Origin: Psychrobacter coccoides
GTDB lineage: Bacteria; Pseudomonadota; Gammaproteobacteria; Pseudomonadales; Moraxellaceae
Reading direction: 5' to 3'
Length of the DNA stretch: 64,000 nucleotides
NCBI RefSeq assembly: GCF_017498085.1
Contig: NZ_JAGBKM010000008.1
Location: 45,438 to 109,437, forward strand
The stretch's first letter is position 1, and every line of letters starts with the position of its first letter. A model generated the notes under the pieces. The model saw only the letters and a program-made list of their open reading frames with translations, was not told the DNA's origin and ran no database searches. Shown in pieces: positions 19,025 through 27,643 of this stretch. The position numbers and the translations under genes were made by a program.

Positions 19025-19052
19025 TTGACGCTCCAAAATAGGCTGTTATAAT
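19025..19052 (+). promoter_or_regulatory. Sigma-70 promoter of tRNA-Leu
   Basis: TTGACG at 19025-19030 and a perfect TATAAT at 19047-19052 are separated by 16 bp. Transcription would begin near 19059, about 65 nt before the tRNA. Confidence 0.85.
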
Positions 19053-19123
19053 ACGCAGCCTATACAGTTAACCCTGTAGCCCAATTCGATAATGTTTAGC
19101 AGTATAAACTTATCACCTTACAT

Positions 19124-19210
19124 GCCAGTGTGATGGAATTGGTAGACATGACGGATTCAAAATCCGTTGCCTTTAAAAGCGTGTCGGTTCGAGTCCGACC
19201 ACTGGTACCA
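19124..19210 (+). tRNA. tRNA-Leu (anticodon CAA)
   Basis: An 87-nt class II tRNA. Acceptor stem GCCAGTG pairs with CACTGGT (one G-U), D-loop has GGTAGAC, and the anticodon stem ACGGA/TCCGT encloses TTCAAAA, giving anticodon CAA. A long variable arm typical of tRNA-Leu follows, then the T-arm GTCGGTTCGAGTCCGAC and an encoded CCA. A strong promoter and a terminator flank it, so it is a single-gene unit. Confidence 0.97.
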
Positions 19211-19215
19211 TATAC

Positions 19216-19251
19216 AAAACCCTTACAGTCTATTGATTGTGAGGGTTTTTT
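19216..19251 (+). terminator. Terminator of tRNA-Leu
   Basis: Stem AAAACCCTTAC / GTGAGGGTTTT (one G-U pair) closes directly after the CCA end and runs into a T tract. Confidence 0.85.
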
Positions 19252-19328
19252 ATTGCCTATCAATATTGTCTAACAAATCATCTTCATAACCGTCCAGTTG
19301 CTCTATATTTGCTTATTTGCGCTTACTA

Positions 19329-19433
19329 ATACCATTTCCAAAAATTAGAGTCACGCGAAAAACTTGTGCAAGTACTACACCTAGTAGGCTTAGCAAGTTT
19401 GACAACGTTAAACGCACTTTTTGGGTTTGGTAT
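19329..19433. repeat. Dispersed 105-bp palindromic element, copy A
   Basis: The element begins ATACCATTTCCAAAAA and ends TTTTTGGGTTTGGTAT, so its ends are imperfect inverted repeats. Its centre carries a second inverted structure (AACTTGTGCAAG...CTTAGCAAGTT around ACTAC..CTAGTAG). It matches copy B (33475-33579) over the full 105 bp with about eight differences by eye, and reverse-oriented copy C (45176-45269). It has no coding capacity and resembles a MITE-like or REP-like element. It lies 78 bp after the tRNA-Leu terminator. Confidence 0.85.
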
Positions 19434-19895
19434 AACTCATGAGCAGTCGCTTTACCGATAATAAGCGCTTTATGATAAGGCAACACCATAACCTACTGAT
19501 TGATAAACTAAGCAGTTCTCACATTAGATTTCGCTACGGTAGTTTATTGAACCAATATCCCGTATCATAACCACACTTTAGTTATGGTTATTATGGCTTT
19601 GTTAGTGAAACAGCCTTTATTTTTAATATTTATTTCCAAAAAACAAACTACTTCTCAAAAATCACTCTGTCGATTTATATCGAATATAGTGTTTTTAAGT
19701 GACACAGGGTTTTTGTTAGCTTACTTATAAGCCACTATGATCATCGTAAAAGGTTGCTTTTAGCCTCTGTTGTTAAAAATTACTGAAAAACTTTCAAAAT
19801 ATTTGAGGATGACAGAATTAGCCAACATATCGATTGGTCGTTTTCCGTTCTGTTTTCCGCATAAAAAGATGCATAGAGAAGAATAGGAACTCATC
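19434..19895. other. 462-bp leader/regulatory region of the efflux operon
   Basis: No gene is recognised here. It carries the promoter candidate at 19713-19741 and a short palindrome TCGAT-TTAT-ATCGA at 19670-19683, 30 bp ahead of that promoter. No regulator gene is found next to the efflux operon, so control must come from elsewhere. Confidence 0.5.
19713..19741 (+). promoter_or_regulatory. Promoter of the tripartite efflux operon
   Basis: TTGTTA (19713-19718) and TATGAT (19736-19741) are spaced by 17 bp. The spacer contains a small inverted repeat GCTTA-CTTA-TAAGC (19719-19732) that could be an operator. The leader to the first ATG is about 150 nt. Confidence 0.5.
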
Positions 19896-20981
19896 ATGAA
19901 AAAGTCGTGGATTTTAATTCTCCTAGTCGTGGCTGCTGCTGTCGGTTGGTACTTCTGGCAACAGCAGCAACAGGCCGAAGCCCTTCCTTCAGGCATAGTC
20001 AGCTCAAACGGTAGACTAGAGCTAGAACAGTTTGATATTGCCAGCCTCTATCCAGGACGCATTGAGCAAATACTGGTTGATGAGGGAGAGGATGTCATGG
20101 CAGATCAATTGTTGGTTAAGCTGTCGTCCACTCAAAGCGAAAGCCAGCTCATGGCAGCGCAGGCTACTGAGCAGCGCGCTTATCAAATGGTATCGCAGGC
20201 TCAAGCAGGACGTAATCAAGCTGAGCAGGCAATGGCTCGCGCCCAAGCTGAGATCAATGCTCATCTTGAACAGCAAAAAGTCGCAAAAATGGATTTAGAC
20301 AATGCACGTAAGATGCGCAGTGAAAACTTGATTTCAGACTCAGAGGTCAGTAAGAGAATGGCGGCTTACAATGGTGCCGTTGCAGCGGTGCAAGCGGCGC
20401 GAGCAGCACGAGCAGAAGCCCAAGCAGCTGCGCAACAAGTCGATGCTCAAATAGCAGAAGCCAAAGCTGGCGTCAATCAGGCAAAAGCTCAGCAACAAGC
20501 CGCTACTTCAATGAATGACGATATGCTTATCCGTAGCCCTAAAGCTGGGCGTGTCGAGTACCGTATTGCTGAGGTTGGTAGTGTCATTGCTGCAGGCAGT
20601 AAAGTGGTTAGTCTGCTCGATACTGAGGATGCATATATGAACATCTTCCTTCCTAACCAGCAGATGAGTAGTTTACAGGTGGGTGATGACGCAAGAATTG
20701 TGCTCGATGGACTCGATAGTGTATGGCCGGCACAAGTCTCGTTTATTGCTTCAGAAGCTCAGTTTACGCCCAAATCAGTAGAGACTCAGAATGAGCGCGA
20801 AAAGCTGATGTTTAAGGTGCGTATTAAGTTGCCTCTTGAAGTGGCACAAAAATATAAAGGCTTACTGAAGGGCGGTATGACAGGGAACGGTTATGTGCGT
20901 AGCGATACTGATGTAGCGTGGCCTGATGAGCTAACGATCAAGCTTCCTGCAGTAAAAATGCCTGTGCAAAATGCATCATAA
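19896..20981 (+). CDS. HlyD-family periplasmic adaptor (efflux membrane-fusion protein)
   Basis: A 361-aa membrane-fusion protein linking the inner-membrane ABC transporter to the outer-membrane factor. The N-terminal helix WILILLVVAAAVGWYFW anchors it; a biotinyl-lipoyl half (GRIEQILVDEGEDVMADQLL), a long Ala/Gln-rich coiled-coil hairpin (about residues 85-200), the second lipoyl half (IRSPKAGRVEYRIAEVGSV) and a beta-barrel domain follow. It resembles E. coli YhiI/YbhG. GAAGAATAGGAAC precedes the ATG. First gene of a four-gene operon with the RbbA-like ABC protein, a permease and a TolC-type lipoprotein. Confidence 0.92.
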   Translation: MKKSWILILLVVAAAVGWYFWQQQQQAEALPSGIVSSNGRLELEQFDIASLYPGRIEQILVDEGEDVMADQLLVKLSSTQSESQLMAAQATEQRAYQMVSQAQAGRNQAEQAMARAQAEINAHLEQQKVAKMDLDNARKMRSENLISDSEVSKRMAAYNGAVAAVQAARAARAEAQAAAQQVDAQIAEAKAGVNQAKAQQQAATSMNDDMLIRSPKAGRVEYRIAEVGSVIAAGSKVVSLLDTEDAYMNIFLPNQQMSSLQVGDDARIVLDGLDSVWPAQVSFIASEAQFTPKSVETQNEREKLMFKVRIKLPLEVAQKYKGLLKGGMTGNGYVRSDTDVAWPDELTIKLPAVKMPVQNAS

Positions 20982-21064
20982 ATTATTCAGCAGCTTTTAT
21001 GATCAATAAAACTGAATGCTTACGATGATAGAAAAGTTACCAGTACAAGATAAAGAGATGATGT

Positions 21065-23914
21065 ATGGACAGCCAGCTTAATACAGTTGAGGTTAGCCAT
21101 GTTTCTCATAGCTATGGCGAGACGATTGCTCTTGATGATATCTCCTTCAACATTCCACGCGGCGCCACCATGGGCCTGATTGGTCCTGACGGGGTGGGGA
21201 AATCCACTTTATTGTCTGTTATTGCTGGAGTCAAGATCATTCAAGAAGGCTCGGTGCAAGTGCTCGGTCAGGACATGGCAAAAAAAGCGGTACGTGATGA
21301 TTTATCGCAGCATATTGCTTTTATGCCGCAAGGGCTGGGACACAACCTCTACCCCACACTTTCAGTGTATGAGAATGTGGATTTTCATGCGCGTTTGTTT
21401 GGCTTAGATGCGCACGAACGCCGTGCCCGAATCGCTCGATTACTTAAGGCAACAGGACTAGATCCCTTTCCAGATCGTCCGGCTGGCAAGCTCTCAGGTG
21501 GCATGAAACAAAAGCTTAGTCTTTGCTGCGCCTTGGTGAATAACCCAGAGCTGCTTATCCTTGATGAGCCAACCACTGGGGTGGACCCTTTAGCCCGTCG
21601 CCAGTTCTGGGCATTGGTGGCCTCGCTGCAAGCCGAACGCAAAGAGATGACCGTCATCGTCTCGACCGCCTATATAGAAGAAGCCGAAGACTTTGAATAT
21701 TTGCTGGCGATGGATGATGGTAAGCTGCTGGCCAATGATCGCACGCAAACCGTCATGGAGCAGCTTGGGGTCACCTCGCTTGAAGAGGCGTACATCAAGC
21801 TTTTGCCAGCAGAGAAACAAACCAACTCAGGCAAACTAAAAATCCCTCCGTTCGAGCCCGATCCAGATGCGCCGCCCGCCATTGAGGCCGAAAACCTAAC
21901 CAAGCGTTTTGGCGACTTCACTGCGGTCGATAGTGTCAGCTTTCGTATCGAAAAGGGAGAGATTTTTGGTTTTTTAGGCTCTAATGGTTGTGGTAAATCC
22001 ACTACTATGAAAATGCTTACTGGCTTGATTGATAAGACTGAGGGATCAGCAAAGCTACTTGGTCAATCTATCGATGATGAAAATGTCGATACTCGCATGC
22101 GAGTTGGCTACATGTCGCAGACCTTCTCACTCTATGAAGAGCTGACCGTACGGCAAAACTTAGAGCTACACGCTAGGCTTTATCAGATAAAAGGCGCACG
22201 CGGACAGCAAGCGGTCAAGGACTCTTTAGAGCAGTTTGATTTGGTTGATGTGGCAGAGACTGACCCTTCCTCATTGTCGCTTGGTATTCGCCAAAGACTA
22301 CAGCTGGCAGCCGCCTGTTTGCATCGTCCAGAGGTATTAATCCTCGATGAGCCAACCTCAGGGGTAGATCCAGAAGCGCGTGATATGTTTTGGCAAAAAC
22401 TAATAGAGCTTTCTCGCGAAGAAAAAGTGACGATATTTATCTCTACTCATTTTATGAATGAGGCCTCTCGCTGTGATCGAATCTCCTTTATGCATCAAGG
22501 GCGCGTGCTCGATGTTGGTACGCCGCCAGAGCTAACACGCAATAAGAAGGCGGAAAACCTTGAAGAAGCCTTTGTGCAATATCTGCTTGACGATGAGCAA
22601 AGTCAAAAAGAGGACAGTCAGAACGCAGAACATGCAAACAACACAAATGACAGTCAAGGCCAGCCAACTAAAACCGCTGAAAACAGCACAGCTAAAAGCA
22701 GCACGGCTGAAAGTGAAGACAGCCCTATCGGCTCAGACATCATAGCATCTGCACCTGACAAGCAGGCCAATAAGACTGATACGCTTAGCTACTGGTTTAG
22801 TACTGTTTGGACATTTGCCACTCGTGAAGCTAAAGAGCTACTGCGCGATAAAATCAGATTCTTTTTTGCGATTCTCGGCCCCATCATCCTAATGGTTATG
22901 ACTGGCTGGAGTATCTCTTTTGATGTCAATAATTTGCCATATACTGTTCTCGACCGAGATCAGACTATGCAAAGTCGACAGTTAACCGAGTATTTTTCTG
23001 GTTCAGAATACTTTATCACCAAGCCGCCTGTATATTCTTTAGAAGAGGCTGAGTATGCACTCAAAAGCTCCGAGGCCAAACTGGTGATCGATATTCCAGC
23101 GGGTTTTGGACGTGACATAGCAGCCAACAGACAGCCAGAAGTCAGCTTTTATATCGATGGAACTGTCCCCTTTAATGCGACTAACATTGAGGGCTATGTG
23201 GGCGGCATCATGAGGATGTATATGCAGGACCGCTTTCAGGACACGGGCTTGCCTATCGATCTAACGCCTGCTGCTGAAATAGTCCCGCGTTTTATGTATA
23301 ACCAGGACTTTAGAAGTGTCAGCGCCGTCATCCCAAGTGTGATCATGATGATCCTGATGCTCATTCCAGCGATGATGACCACACTTGGGGTAGTACGTGA
23401 GCGCGAAATTGGCTCGATATCCAACCTCTATACGTCACCTGCCAGTGTGCCACAATACCTCATTGGCAAGCAGCTGCCTTATGTCGCTCTAGGCTTTATC
23501 AACTATATCATACTAGTATTAATGGCTGTTTTTTGGTTTCAAGTACCGGTAAAAGGCTCTTTTTTGGGCATGTCCTTTGGTGCCTTATTATTGGTATATG
23601 TGTCTACAGGACTGGGGCTGCTAGTATCCAGTTTGGTTCGCACCCAAATTGCAGCGCTACTGATAACCGCTATCGTGACTCTCATACCTACCATCAACTA
23701 TTCTGGACTGCTCTACCCCATCTCCAGTATGGACGGTTTCGCTTATGCTCTGGGTGTCGGGTTTCCAGCATCTTGGTATCAGCGTATCAGTATTGGCGGT
23801 TTTACCAAAGGACTTGGCTGGAGCAGCTTTTTGACTGAGTATATGGTTCTGGCTGCCTTTGCCCTCACGTTTATCACACTGGCTTCTATTTTCCTGAAAA
23901 AGCAGGAGGTGTAA
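21065..23914 (+). CDS. rbbA: RbbA-type ABC protein: two ATPase domains fused to an ABC-2 permease
   Basis: A 949-aa fusion. ATPase domain 1 (about 5-235) has Walker A GPDGVGKST, signature LSGGMKQKL and Walker B LLILDEPTTGVDP. ATPase domain 2 (about 270-505) has GSNGCGKST, a degenerate signature LSLGIRQRL and VLILDEPTSGVDP. A charged, Asn/Ser/Thr-rich linker (about 510-565) leads to an ABC-2 permease domain with a first membrane helix near 600 and a cluster after about 760. E. coli RbbA (YhiH, 911 aa) was reported as a ribosome-associated ATPase, but the operon here, with HlyD, permease and TolC partners, argues for an export pump. Ribosome site GAG lies seven bases before the ATG. The next gene starts directly after its stop. 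Confidence 0.92.
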   Translation: MDSQLNTVEVSHVSHSYGETIALDDISFNIPRGATMGLIGPDGVGKSTLLSVIAGVKIIQEGSVQVLGQDMAKKAVRDDLSQHIAFMPQGLGHNLYPTLSVYENVDFHARLFGLDAHERRARIARLLKATGLDPFPDRPAGKLSGGMKQKLSLCCALVNNPELLILDEPTTGVDPLARRQFWALVASLQAERKEMTVIVSTAYIEEAEDFEYLLAMDDGKLLANDRTQTVMEQLGVTSLEEAYIKLLPAEKQTNSGKLKIPPFEPDPDAPPAIEAENLTKRFGDFTAVDSVSFRIEKGEIFGFLGSNGCGKSTTMKMLTGLIDKTEGSAKLLGQSIDDENVDTRMRVGYMSQTFSLYEELTVRQNLELHARLYQIKGARGQQAVKDSLEQFDLVDVAETDPSSLSLGIRQRLQLAAACLHRPEVLILDEPTSGVDPEARDMFWQKLIELSREEKVTIFISTHFMNEASRCDRISFMHQGRVLDVGTPPELTRNKKAENLEEAFVQYLLDDEQSQKEDSQNAEHANNTNDSQGQPTKTAENSTAKSSTAESEDSPIGSDIIASAPDKQANKTDTLSYWFSTVWTFATREAKELLRDKIRFFFAILGPIILMVMTGWSISFDVNNLPYTVLDRDQTMQSRQLTEYFSGSEYFITKPPVYSLEEAEYALKSSEAKLVIDIPAGFGRDIAANRQPEVSFYIDGTVPFNATNIEGYVGGIMRMYMQDRFQDTGLPIDLTPAAEIVPRFMYNQDFRSVSAVIPSVIMMILMLIPAMMTTLGVVREREIGSISNLYTSPASVPQYLIGKQLPYVALGFINYIILVLMAVFWFQVPVKGSFLGMSFGALLLVYVSTGLGLLVSSLVRTQIAALLITAIVTLIPTINYSGLLYPISSMDGFAYALGVGFPASWYQRISIGGFTKGLGWSSFLTEYMVLAAFALTFITLASIFLKKQEV

Positions 23915-25033
23915 ATGCGCTCTTTAAAGAATATCTGGACCTTAACCATCAAAGAGTTGCGTAGCTTGTTTGGAGATACCGTCCTATTTTTGATGATCGG
24001 CGTGGTTTTTTCTGTCACCATCTATACAGTAGCCGTCGGTATCAATACCGAGGTACGTAATGCCCCCATAGGTATTATAGATTCAGACCGTACCGCTCTG
24101 ACCAGACAAATCCAAGAAGCTTTGCAGCAGCCCTACTTCATCCCGCCCGTTGACGTAAAGCGCGAAGAGGTTGATGAGTTGATGGATAAAGGCGAGCTTA
24201 TCTTTGTATTGGATTTTCCGCCTGGGTTTGAGCGCGATGTGCTGGCTGGACGCAAACCGCAAGCCCAGCTACTGATTGACGCCACCACCATGACCCAAGC
24301 GGGTGTGGGACAGATTTATATTGCCCAAATATTTAATGAACAAATCAGCAGCTTTTTGAAGCAGGGAGATCCACCACTAATAGCTAAGCCCGTGCTCAAT
24401 ATGGTCTATAACCCAAATGCAGACAGCTATTGGTATACCCCAGTCATGGAGGTCTCTAATATGATCACGCTCTTGGCACTCGGCTTGTCGGGAGCTGCCG
24501 TCATCCGCGAGCGTGAACGAGGCACTATTGAGCACTTATTGGTGATGCCCGTTAATGCCACCGAGATTGTCATGTCAAAAATACTGGCCAACGGGATGGT
24601 TATTTTGGTTGCCTCCATGCTGTCGATGGTTTTTATGGTGCAGTACTTTCTCGGTATTCCTATTAACGGCTCACTAGTGCTATTCGGTATCGGCGTGGCA
24701 GTTTATCTGTTCTCGATATCTGCTTTGGGGATCATGCTATCGACCATAGCACCGACCATGCCACAGTTTGCGCTGTTGATGCTGCCGGTATTGGTGGTCT
24801 CCCTCCTGCTATCTGGCTCTATAGCGCCGCGCAGTAATATGCCCGAGATGGTGCAGCTGCTAAGTGAGTATTGGCCTACTACCCAGTTCATTGCTTTTGG
24901 CCAAAATGTGTTATTTCGTAATGCAGGATTAGATATTGTTTGGCCTGAGCTATTGGCGATGACGGGTATCGGAGGATTGTTTCTTATTTTTGCTTTGATA
25001 CGCTTCAAAGCCATGCTTGAGCAATTGGGATAA
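23915..25033 (+). CDS. ABC-2 type permease (YhhJ-like)
   Basis: A 372-aa membrane protein with one N-terminal helix (about 22-45), a large periplasmic domain (about 46-175) and about five C-terminal helices, the ABC-2 membrane layout also used by the C-terminus of the preceding RbbA protein. The motif ALGLSGAAVIRERERGTIEH is the typical cytosolic loop of this family. Its ATG abuts the rbbA TAA with no gap, and AGGAGG-like sequence lies inside the end of rbbA, so the two are coupled. The RbbA permease half and this protein probably form a heterodimeric channel. Confidence 0.92.
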   Translation: MRSLKNIWTLTIKELRSLFGDTVLFLMIGVVFSVTIYTVAVGINTEVRNAPIGIIDSDRTALTRQIQEALQQPYFIPPVDVKREEVDELMDKGELIFVLDFPPGFERDVLAGRKPQAQLLIDATTMTQAGVGQIYIAQIFNEQISSFLKQGDPPLIAKPVLNMVYNPNADSYWYTPVMEVSNMITLLALGLSGAAVIRERERGTIEHLLVMPVNATEIVMSKILANGMVILVASMLSMVFMVQYFLGIPINGSLVLFGIGVAVYLFSISALGIMLSTIAPTMPQFALLMLPVLVVSLLLSGSIAPRSNMPEMVQLLSEYWPTTQFIAFGQNVLFRNAGLDIVWPELLAMTGIGGLFLIFALIRFKAMLEQLG

Positions 25034-25161
25034 CCACTTAGGTAGAGTCAGTCCCATATAAAAAAGAGATATTCAAAATAGCGTTATTAATTTACTGTAG
25101 TTATATACGATAAACTTATAAAAATAACGCTGCTATATAGCCATATAATTAGGAGTAGCTT

Positions 25162-26628
25162 ATGTTGCCAGTATCCAGAGTGGTTGCGTTGAGCGCATTA
25201 ACTTTATTTATCAGCGCCTGTCAAACTCAGCCCACACAGGTGGTTAGACAAAGCGATGTACTCATTCCAACCAGCTTTAGCCAAGATCAAGCAGCAAAAG
25301 GCAGTCAAGATATCAGTCAGTGGTGGCAGCGCTGGGATGATCCAGTATTGACCCAGCTTATTGAGCAGGGACTGCAAAGTGGATTTGATGTAAGAGTGGC
25401 CCAAAGTCGTCTTGCCGAAGCCTCTGCCATCAGCCGCTTAGCCAACGCTGACCTTGGTCCTCAAGCTGGTGTTAATGCCTCTACAGGCATCACAAGGAGC
25501 TCATCCAATATCTACTCTACCGATAGATTGGGCTTGCCTGGCGGGAGCGTACCCTTATTAGAAGATCGTGTGCGCACCAGTGGCGACTATGGGTCGGTTG
25601 GGTTTGCCGCAGCTTGGGAGCCTGATATTTTCGGGCAAAAGCAAAGCGATGCAGACGCCGCTTATTATGCAGCACTAGGAGTACAAGAAAAGGTTTATGG
25701 CGCGCAAATGCTGGTGGCAAGCCAAATAGCTGACCACTATTTGCAGGCGCGTGCAGCGCAAAAACGTGAAGCCATCATTGATCAAAGTATCGCTACTCTG
25801 ACGCAGTTCGAACGCTACGTACAGCTACGCTTTAACGCCGGTGACTCTACTATTAATGAGGTCAACAATACCAAAAGTAAGCTCAACGCTGCGCGTGCAC
25901 TAAAAAGCACCTTGAATGCTGAATATGCCGCAAATGTACGCAGTATCGCAGTGCTAATAGGTCAGACGCCGCAAAGCTTTACGCTTCCTAAAGCACCCAA
26001 AGATATTTTTACTCATCTGCCATCGGCTCCCAGTGGCCAGACGCCGCAAGGCCTACTTGAGCGTCGCCCAGATATCAGAGCCTACGCCGCACTGGTGAAC
26101 GCCTACTCTGCCAAACTGGCCAGTGCTGAGGCTGATTTGCTCCCGCGCTTCTCGATTAACTTTTTGGGTCAAGGGGGTCGTATCGATATTGATAGCGACG
26201 TGCCTAAACTGAAGGGTTGGGGCAGTATTTTAAACGTAGGCGTACAGCTGCCATTATTTACCAATGGCCGTATCCAAGCTAATATTGACAATGCGGATGC
26301 CAGATTACAGACCGCTTTATTAGAGTATGACCAAACTCTATTACGCGCACTCGGCGAAGTAGACAGTGCCTACCAGTTCCATTATGCGCTACAAAAGCAG
26401 CAATCCCTGTTAGAGACTGCTTATCGACAATCCGAGCAACATGCCAACGATGCACAAAAGCTATTCCGCTATGGTCATCATACTCTGGATTATGCGCTAA
26501 GGGCTCAGCTTGAATCGCAAGAGCTGCGTGAGAATTTGCTTAAGTCGCGACTCGCTCAAGCACAAATGCTAATAAACCTTAATAAAGCGCTTGGTGGTGG
26601 CTGGTCAACGAGTAACCAGCCATCTTAA
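25162..26628 (+). CDS. TolC/NodT-family outer-membrane efflux lipoprotein
   Basis: A 488-aa outer-membrane factor. The signal peptide ends in lipobox L-F-I-S-A-C at about residue 20, so it is lipidated like OprM and CusC. Two internally repeated outer-membrane efflux halves follow, with DPVLTQLIEQGLQSGFDVRVA starting the first, and LLERRPDIRAYAALVNAYSA in the second. It completes the tripartite pump begun at 19896. An AGGAG ribosome site is ideally placed. The 128-bp gap from the permease gene is AT-rich and may hold a secondary promoter. A hairpin AGCCATC-ttaact-GATGGCT (26618-26637) overlaps the stop but lacks a T tract. Confidence 0.93.
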   Translation: MLPVSRVVALSALTLFISACQTQPTQVVRQSDVLIPTSFSQDQAAKGSQDISQWWQRWDDPVLTQLIEQGLQSGFDVRVAQSRLAEASAISRLANADLGPQAGVNASTGITRSSSNIYSTDRLGLPGGSVPLLEDRVRTSGDYGSVGFAAAWEPDIFGQKQSDADAAYYAALGVQEKVYGAQMLVASQIADHYLQARAAQKREAIIDQSIATLTQFERYVQLRFNAGDSTINEVNNTKSKLNAARALKSTLNAEYAANVRSIAVLIGQTPQSFTLPKAPKDIFTHLPSAPSGQTPQGLLERRPDIRAYAALVNAYSAKLASAEADLLPRFSINFLGQGGRIDIDSDVPKLKGWGSILNVGVQLPLFTNGRIQANIDNADARLQTALLEYDQTLLRALGEVDSAYQFHYALQKQQSLLETAYRQSEQHANDAQKLFRYGHHTLDYALRAQLESQELRENLLKSRLAQAQMLINLNKALGGGWSTSNQPS

Positions 26629-26687
26629 CTGATGGCTTGTTGGCTTACTCTAGAGTACAGCGCACCTATCATATATAGAATTAGACC

Positions 26688-27392
26688 CTATTCAGCGTCA
26701 TCTATTAGGGTATTCAGCGCCTCTGCCATCTCATCATCGATCAGATTGTCTTCAATATAATTGACCAATTGATGGATGGTGTTCAGATCCATCTCCCTGA
26801 TACCTAAGCTGGCCAGCTCTTCGTTGATAGTCTCTAAGCTTGCTAACTCTTTAGGATCACCCAATAGATGCTCTTCAAACCCCGCATTTACCAGCCAGTA
26901 TATTTTTTCTAGCACGGTGTTTTTTTCGGTCAAGATGGAGTAGCTGTCGCCTTGAACAAACAAATTAAAGTGATAAGGTATCTCTACATCATTGATAAAA
27001 AAGGTACGCATACAGTCTATCGTGTAGGCTTGGTTGTCTAGGCTTTCTTGACCTTCATCACTTTCTTCGTCTTCTTCTACTTCCATCTGCTCTGTGACTA
27101 AGCTCCCTACTATTTGATAATCGCCTGTTTTTACTTTGTGATTATAGATGATAGTAGCGTCGGCTATGGCGTCAAAAATGACCGCGCTGATGTCTAAAGT
27201 ATTGTTATCGATATCATAAAACCGCTTTAGCGCAGGTAAAAACTCGGTTAGCTGGTCTTCAGGTACTTGCGTGAGAAACTGCTGCTCGTATATCTTGATC
27301 ATGTCTTCAGGAGCATAGGTATTTACGTTGTCTTCTTCGTTTCTGCCAGTAGGTTGTAGGGGCAAAAAATTATAAGGATTATCATTGGTCAT
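26688..27392 (-). CDS. Hypothetical acidic protein
   Basis: A 234-aa protein I do not recognise. It is strongly acidic, with a run of Glu/Asp near residues 107-120 and an acidic C-terminus, no signal peptide and no membrane helix. Predicted segments look alpha/beta with repeated Leu-rich helices. The ATG at 27392 has AAGG nine bases upstream. It is divergent from the McrB-like gene across 251 bp and convergent with the efflux lipoprotein gene. It could be a cargo or immunity-like neighbour of the restriction locus or an unrelated orphan; nothing in the sequence decides. Confidence 0.7.
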   Translation of the reverse strand: MTNDNPYNFLPLQPTGRNEEDNVNTYAPEDMIKIYEQQFLTQVPEDQLTEFLPALKRFYDIDNNTLDISAVIFDAIADATIIYNHKVKTGDYQIVGSLVTEQMEVEEDEESDEGQESLDNQAYTIDCMRTFFINDVEIPYHFNLFVQGDSYSILTEKNTVLEKIYWLVNAGFEEHLLGDPKELASLETINEELASLGIREMDLNTIHQLVNYIEDNLIDDEMAEALNTLIDDAE

Positions 27393-27643
27393 GCAGGACT
27401 GCCTTGTTATGTAAGTTCGCGGTATTGGATGTCTATCTATGGCTATAAGTTTCGGCTTATTTTAGCTGTTATAGTGTCACAGAATCCATAACGGCTATTA
27501 TCCCTTATTCGGTGGCTTTTAGATATATGGTTGTTTTAACACTCCCCTTTTCCAAAATCACATCTCTTTCCTTGTCTAGCCTAATCTATACGTATTGTGT
27601 AGACTAACGCATAAACTTGAGCTAATGATTTGTTAAATTTCGG

